From: an uncultured Eubacterium sp.
GTDB lineage: Bacteria > Bacillota > Clostridia > Lachnospirales > Lachnospiraceae
Direction: 5' to 3'
Assembly (NCBI GenBank): GCA_910584065.1
Contig: CAJTZN010000050.1
Location: 1 to 25,309, forward strand
Length of the DNA stretch: 25,309 nt
Shown: positions 22,378 through 25,309 of the stretch, piece by piece
Layout of the letters: each line of letters starts with the position of its first letter
Position numbering within the stretch: the stretch's first letter is position 1
Notes under the pieces: model-generated
The model's input: only the letters and a program-made list of their open reading frames with translations
Database searches by the model: none
What the model was told of the DNA's origin: nothing
Made by a program: the position numbers and the translations under genes

Positions 22378-23550
22378 TTATAAAGAGAAAACTTCCCCAT
22401 CCTTTAAAAGCAATATCGGGCATTTTAATCCTAATTTTTTGAAAGCTTCGCCATTCTCTGTATGGATGGGAATGATACCTTTTCCTGGCATTACAGCATT
22501 GCAGATCCGTTGTGTGTCCATCAATGTTGCATGACCGCTTGAATGTAAATACCGTATATTTCCTGTTTTTTGAAATGGCAAAACAAACTGGGAGAGTTCT
22601 GGTGAACGTCCGTCCAAATAGCCCTCCCACATGGAATAGATTAAAACTGCTTCTGGATACATGGAAATGATTTTTAGGAAACTTCGGTTCGCCCGAACAG
22701 GCATGACAAATCCTCGCTCTCTTAATTTCAGGTTTTCTCCATAAACAAGTGCTTTATCAAATTGATACCATCTTGAATCGGATTTTGCTGCAATTACATC
22801 TAAAAGTTTTTTCTGGTATTTATCGCATACGAAATACTTTCCTTTGGGAGTGGCGTTGTAAAAAGATGCTAAACGGTCAATGTTCGTGGAAGCGCATAGT
22901 GCAAATACATATTTATGGGAACGTATTTCATTGGAAATCTCCTTTTGCAATGCCAACTCTGACATTGTTTGCCTGGTATCTCTTAAGAGCTGTGTTCCTT
23001 CAATGATCAGAACATCTATGTCCTGTGCATATTGGTATAATAATTTAGGAGTGGCTTTTCCACGGAAACCATGTAGGCGGAAATCGCCTGTATGCAGTAT
23101 CCGTTTTCCCCCTGCCTCAATGAGAAACATGTAGGCATCGTAAGCAGAGTGATCAGCAGGGATTGGCGTAACCTTCATATCGCCGATCGTTATTGGTTTT
23201 AAAGCAGTAAGCGGGCGAAGTCTGCCAGATATGTCTTTATAATTGTTTTGCGCTCTTTCTGAAAAAGCGGACAAAATATCTATAGCTGTCTCGCCCAAAA
23301 AGATTGGTATTGGTTTCATTATTTCAGAAACCAAGCCGATATGGTCACCGTGGTAGTGAGTTAAGAACACACCATCAAAATCAGCCTTTCCACAATTAAG
23401 GCCATTAATTTTAAGCGTGTCTAAAGATACATTTCCTTCCGCGTCCGGTAACTCTGCTCCGAAATCAATCAAAATCCGTGCGCTGTCCGTTCTTATTTCC
23501 GCAGCGCATCCACCGATTTGGTGCGTGCCCCGATGAATTATAATCTGCAT
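22378..23550 (-). CDS. MBL-fold hydrolase with beta-CASP-like motifs (short RNase J relative)
   Basis: A 390-residue protein. The metallo-beta-lactamase site is complete: THYHGDHIG (His 65, His 67, Asp 69, His 70), ADHSAYDAY near 133 and HTGDFRLHG near 151-159. The C-terminal blocks SSGHATLMD and GIIPIHTENGEAFKKLG match beta-CASP motifs B and C of nucleases such as RNase J. RNase J is about 555 residues; the linker and C-terminal dimerisation domain are missing here, so this is a compact relative, plausibly an RNA or DNA nuclease. Its start overlaps the end of the PD-(D/E)XK-like gene by 13 bp, so the pair is co-translated. Codon use is visibly AT-richer than in the kinase gene next to it, consistent with acquisition. 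The substrate is unknown. Confidence 0.87.
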   Translation of the reverse strand: MQIIIHRGTHQIGGCAAEIRTDSARILIDFGAELPDAEGNVSLDTLKINGLNCGKADFDGVFLTHYHGDHIGLVSEIMKPIPIFLGETAIDILSAFSERAQNNYKDISGRLRPLTALKPITIGDMKVTPIPADHSAYDAYMFLIEAGGKRILHTGDFRLHGFRGKATPKLLYQYAQDIDVLIIEGTQLLRDTRQTMSELALQKEISNEIRSHKYVFALCASTNIDRLASFYNATPKGKYFVCDKYQKKLLDVIAAKSDSRWYQFDKALVYGENLKLRERGFVMPVRANRSFLKIISMYPEAVLIYSMWEGYLDGRSPELSQFVLPFQKTGNIRYLHSSGHATLMDTQRICNAVMPGKGIIPIHTENGEAFKKLGLKCPILLLKDGEVFSL

Positions 23551-24206
23551 ATTTTATACGCTTTCTCCCCTGCTTTTTCAAAACGGAAAACGGTGATGTT
23601 TGCTTTTTCCAGAAGTTCTTTTATTTCCGGTGCAGCATTCTCAAATTCAGCAGCCTGATTCGTTCCCTCAAAAAAAGCGATTGCTTTTGTGTATTTTCCT
23701 GCCGGATATCCAATCGTGTAGGTCATGATTTCCGCAATCATCCGAAGCAGTGTTTCCTCATTTCCTTTATATGGTTTCAGTTCTGTGGCATATTGTGTTT
23801 TTCCATCGCTGATAATTAAGTCAATTTCGCCGATTCCTTTTCCATAGAAATAAGCAGGAACCTCATAGTCCGTTATCCGATAGTTGCCAGTGATGTCAAA
23901 TCTGTCTGCAAAATCACATTTTCGGCATTTTTCCGGATCATGGTATTTTCCATTTCTGTAATACAGGCATTTGCAGAACCGCTTTTCCGTGAATCTACTT
24001 CCGGTTAGTCCATCACATTGATTATGGTCTCCCTCGCGATATGTTCCGTGTGAAGAATATAATTCCGGATTTTCACAGCCAATAAGAAGTTTTTTCAGAG
24101 CATCCTCTCCCATATCAATGGCATTCAGCAGTTCCTTTGCCAGAATAGTATATTCCTTTTTTGTTATCTTGTTGTCTTTAAACGGTATGTGTTCTTTATT
24201 TGTCAT
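23538..24206 (-). CDS. Putative PD-(D/E)XK nuclease with four-cysteine cluster
   Basis: A protein of 222 residues. The start at 24206 is preferred over 24269 because AAAGGAG lies 8 nt upstream on the minus strand and the extra residues of the longer frame are low-complexity. Residues 126-144 (GEIDLI, then QYATELKPYKGNEET) give the D-x12-E-x-K arrangement (Asp 129, Glu 142, Lys 144) of PD-(D/E)XK endonucleases. The following helix RMIAEIMTYTIGY matches the fold. Before it lie C78-x-C80 and C94-x2-C97, a likely zinc site or Fe-S cluster as in some Cas4/AddB-type nucleases. I do not recognise the family by name. It is the first gene of a two-gene operon with the beta-CASP-like hydrolase, a combination that suggests nucleic-acid processing or defence. 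Confidence 0.75.
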   Translation of the reverse strand: MTNKEHIPFKDNKITKKEYTILAKELLNAIDMGEDALKKLLIGCENPELYSSHGTYREGDHNQCDGLTGSRFTEKRFCKCLYYRNGKYHDPEKCRKCDFADRFDITGNYRITDYEVPAYFYGKGIGEIDLIISDGKTQYATELKPYKGNEETLLRMIAEIMTYTIGYPAGKYTKAIAFFEGTNQAAEFENAAPEIKELLEKANITVFRFEKAGEKAYKICRL

Positions 24207-24232
24207 ATCAGATTTCTCCTTTTTCTTTTTGT

Positions 24233-24260
24233 TACATCCATTCCTGCTGGAAGGGATGTA
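24233..24260 (-). promoter_or_regulatory. Inverted repeat in the leader of the nuclease operon
   Basis: TACATCCATTCC (24233-24244) and GGAAGGGATGTA (24249-24260) form a 12-bp dyad with one mismatch and a 4-nt loop. On the minus strand a possible promoter, TTGAAG (24288-24283), 18 nt, TAAATA (24264-24259), would start transcription within it, so it may be an operator. There is no T run on the minus strand after it, so a terminator for hicB is less likely. Confidence 0.4.
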
Positions 24261-24265
24261 TTTAT

Positions 24266-24420
24266 GCAAGATGCAGTTGTTCCTTCAAGGCATCTTGTAA
24301 GACTTTGGACAGGCTGATGTTTCTTTCTTCTGCTTCTTTTGCAAGCCATGCCGGAATGGATAGCATTTTTTAAACAGCTCTTGTGTCGCGGCGGTATGCG
24401 TTCATGTCAGTAGAAATATA
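24266..24420 (-). pseudogene. hicB: HicB antitoxin remnant with in-frame stop
   Basis: On the minus strand the frame reads TYISTDMNAYRRDTRAV, then TAA, then KMLSIPAWLAKEAEERNISL and SKVLQDALKEQLHLA to a stop at 24266-24268. The C-terminal part is the ribbon-helix-helix end of HicB antitoxins (SIPAWL...A...N.S.S.VLQ.AL). The TAA stands where related proteins carry a lysine-rich VKK, so a point change is the simplest cause. Most of the N-terminal RNase H-like part of HicB is gone and no hicA is seen. A 34-residue piece from the ATG just after the stop could be read, but without a ribosome site. Confidence 0.65.
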
Positions 24421-24648
24421 AGTTGTTTACCCGTGTTCTGTTGAGAGGCTGGCAATATTGGACGGGACTCGAGATCATACTCCTTTATTATATAAATTTT
24501 GTAACATCAAGATAATTATATAATGAAATCCTGAGTTTATGCAAGGAGAAAATGTTTAACAGGATGATGTGGACTTATATACAATAGTATGGTATACTGT
24601 TTATGTTGTTTTAAGAGATAAATCGGAATTTGAGGGGAGACAATAAAA
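24421..24648. other. AT-rich intergenic region
   Basis: No coding frame was found. It contains a -10-like TATACT (24593-24598) about 50 nt before the GNAT start, with no good -35, and scattered AT palindromes. It separates the hicB remnant and nuclease operon (minus strand) from the GNAT genes (plus strand). Confidence 0.5.
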
Positions 24649-25161
24649 ATGATAGAGCTTAGGAGATTATCAGTAGATGATGGAATGGATGTATATGTAA
24701 TGTTACAAGAAATTCCCAAAGAAGAGAACGGGTTAATGAACAATGCTAACGGGTTATCATTTGAGGAATATAAAGACTGGTTGAAGAGAAAATATGCAGA
24801 TTCCGAGCAGATTGGACTTAAAGACGGTTGGAAAGTGCCGTCTACTACATATTGGCTTTATGCAGATGAGAGGCCAGTTGGTTTTGGCTCTATCAGGCAT
24901 TTTCTCACAGATGCGCTTCGTGAAGCGGGGGGGCATATAGGGTATGGAATAGCTCCTAAGTACCGTGGGAAAGGATATGGAAAGAAAATTCTTGAGCTTT
25001 TACTTGAGGAAGCCAGCTGTCTTGGAATTGATAGAGTACTTGTTACAATTCAGTTGGACAATGCTGCATCAAAGGCAGTAGCATTTGCAAATGGTGGTGT
25101 GATTGGGAAACAAACAGATGAACGTATATTTGTTTGGATAGATACTGTGCGGAAATGCTGA
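24649..25161 (+). CDS. GNAT family N-acetyltransferase
   Basis: A 170-residue enzyme, ATG at 24649 after a GAGGGGAG site. Motif A is HIGYGIAPKYRGKGYGKKIL (acetyl-CoA loop R-G-K-G-Y-G at about 109-114). It is preceded by WLYADERPVGFGSIRHFLTD and followed by LVTIQLDNAASKAVAFANGG, where the N..S..A...GG pattern is motif B. This arrangement is typical of the stand-alone GNAT proteins common in Clostridia; the substrate is unknown. A second GNAT-like gene starts 75 bp downstream on the same strand. Base composition matches the AT-rich right part of the window. Confidence 0.92.
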   Translation: MIELRRLSVDDGMDVYVMLQEIPKEENGLMNNANGLSFEEYKDWLKRKYADSEQIGLKDGWKVPSTTYWLYADERPVGFGSIRHFLTDALREAGGHIGYGIAPKYRGKGYGKKILELLLEEASCLGIDRVLVTIQLDNAASKAVAFANGGVIGKQTDERIFVWIDTVRKC

Positions 25162-25236
25162 AAATTTATTGATAATGATTCTGTCAAATTCCTGTTTATT
25201 GAATTGAACAAATTAGAAATTTGTGAGGTAATAAAG

Positions 25237-25309
25237 ATGTATGAAATACGAAAAATACATAGCAATGAAGTAACGGAAGCCCTTGCTTTGGCATTAGAAG
25301 TGTTTTTAC
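25237..25309 (+). CDS. GNAT-like acetyltransferase, 5' part (cut by window end)
   Basis: ATG at 25237 with GAGGT about 8 nt upstream opens a frame that runs off the window after 24 codons. The start MYEIRKIHSNEVTEALALAL and then EVF is the usual N-terminus of a clostridial GNAT group that begins IRKI...E..EAL.LA..VF. A short inverted repeat, ACAAATT/AATTTGT (25208-25224), sits directly before the ribosome site. Only the first helix is visible, so the assignment is from the N-terminal pattern alone. Confidence 0.6.
   Translation, partial: MYEIRKIHSNEVTEALALALEVFL

Noticed and set aside
1..25309. tRNA, rRNA or complete insertion sequence
   Set aside because: None was recognised by eye on either strand; no transposase motif or terminal inverted repeats with target duplications could be supported.

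Overview
The window looks like a piece of a Gram-positive Clostridia chromosome, most likely a gut-type Lachnospiraceae relative. The evidence is strong GGAGG-type ribosome sites, genes packed with ATGA overlaps, families typical of that group (DUF3791/DUF3990 proteins, a BceAB-like exporter with its two-component system, QueH, a secreted Big2-type esterase, an HTH/zinc-ribbon regulator, a DUF6019-like peptide) and a type II-like CRISPR repeat. The species cannot be named from this sequence. By eye, 1881-4060 and 22378-25309 are AT-richer than the 12.4-22.3 kb core, which fits acquired DNA at both ends.

Left part. Positions 1-1880 hold the leader-distal end of a CRISPR array: 27 full repeats, one cut by the window edge, one degenerate terminal repeat and 28 spacers. 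No cas gene is inside the window. Next comes a scrapyard (1872-3964): an unidentified frameshifted remnant, an RhuM-like HTH piece run in frame into an AbiEii-like tail, and the 3' end of an AAA/DUF4143 ATPase. Amid these lies one intact three-gene cassette, DUF3791 - DUF3990 (ADP-ribosyltransferase-like fold) - DUF3791, which looks like a toxin-antitoxin or defence module. Two diverged copies of a ~98-bp sequence flank the section that contains it.

Middle left (4.0-12.3 kb). A promoter with a 16-bp inverted repeat drives a secreted leucine-rich-repeat protein with four 41-residue tandem repeats. It is followed by a MATE exporter, a small membrane protein, a GNAT acetyltransferase, a large secreted two-domain esterase (first domain without its catalytic serine), an HTH/zinc-ribbon regulator with a dyad over its promoter, a Uma2 gene broken by an internal deletion, and a zinc-dependent phospholipase C-like protein on the minus strand.

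Core (12.4-22.35 kb, all plus strand). pgeF-like laccase-domain protein, queH, apbE, a DUF4342-type membrane protein, an OmpR-type response regulator and histidine kinase, then a BceAB-like ABC transporter followed by its own response regulator and intramembrane-sensing kinase. The last four genes form a textbook antimicrobial-peptide sensing and detoxification unit.

Right part (22.4-25.3 kb). A minus-strand two-gene operon encodes a PD-(D/E)XK-like nuclease with a four-cysteine cluster and a beta-CASP/MBL-fold hydrolase resembling a short RNase J. It sits beside a HicB antitoxin remnant, then come one complete and one cut GNAT gene. The nuclease pair and the DUF3791/DUF3990/DUF3791 cassette are the best candidates for undescribed systems.
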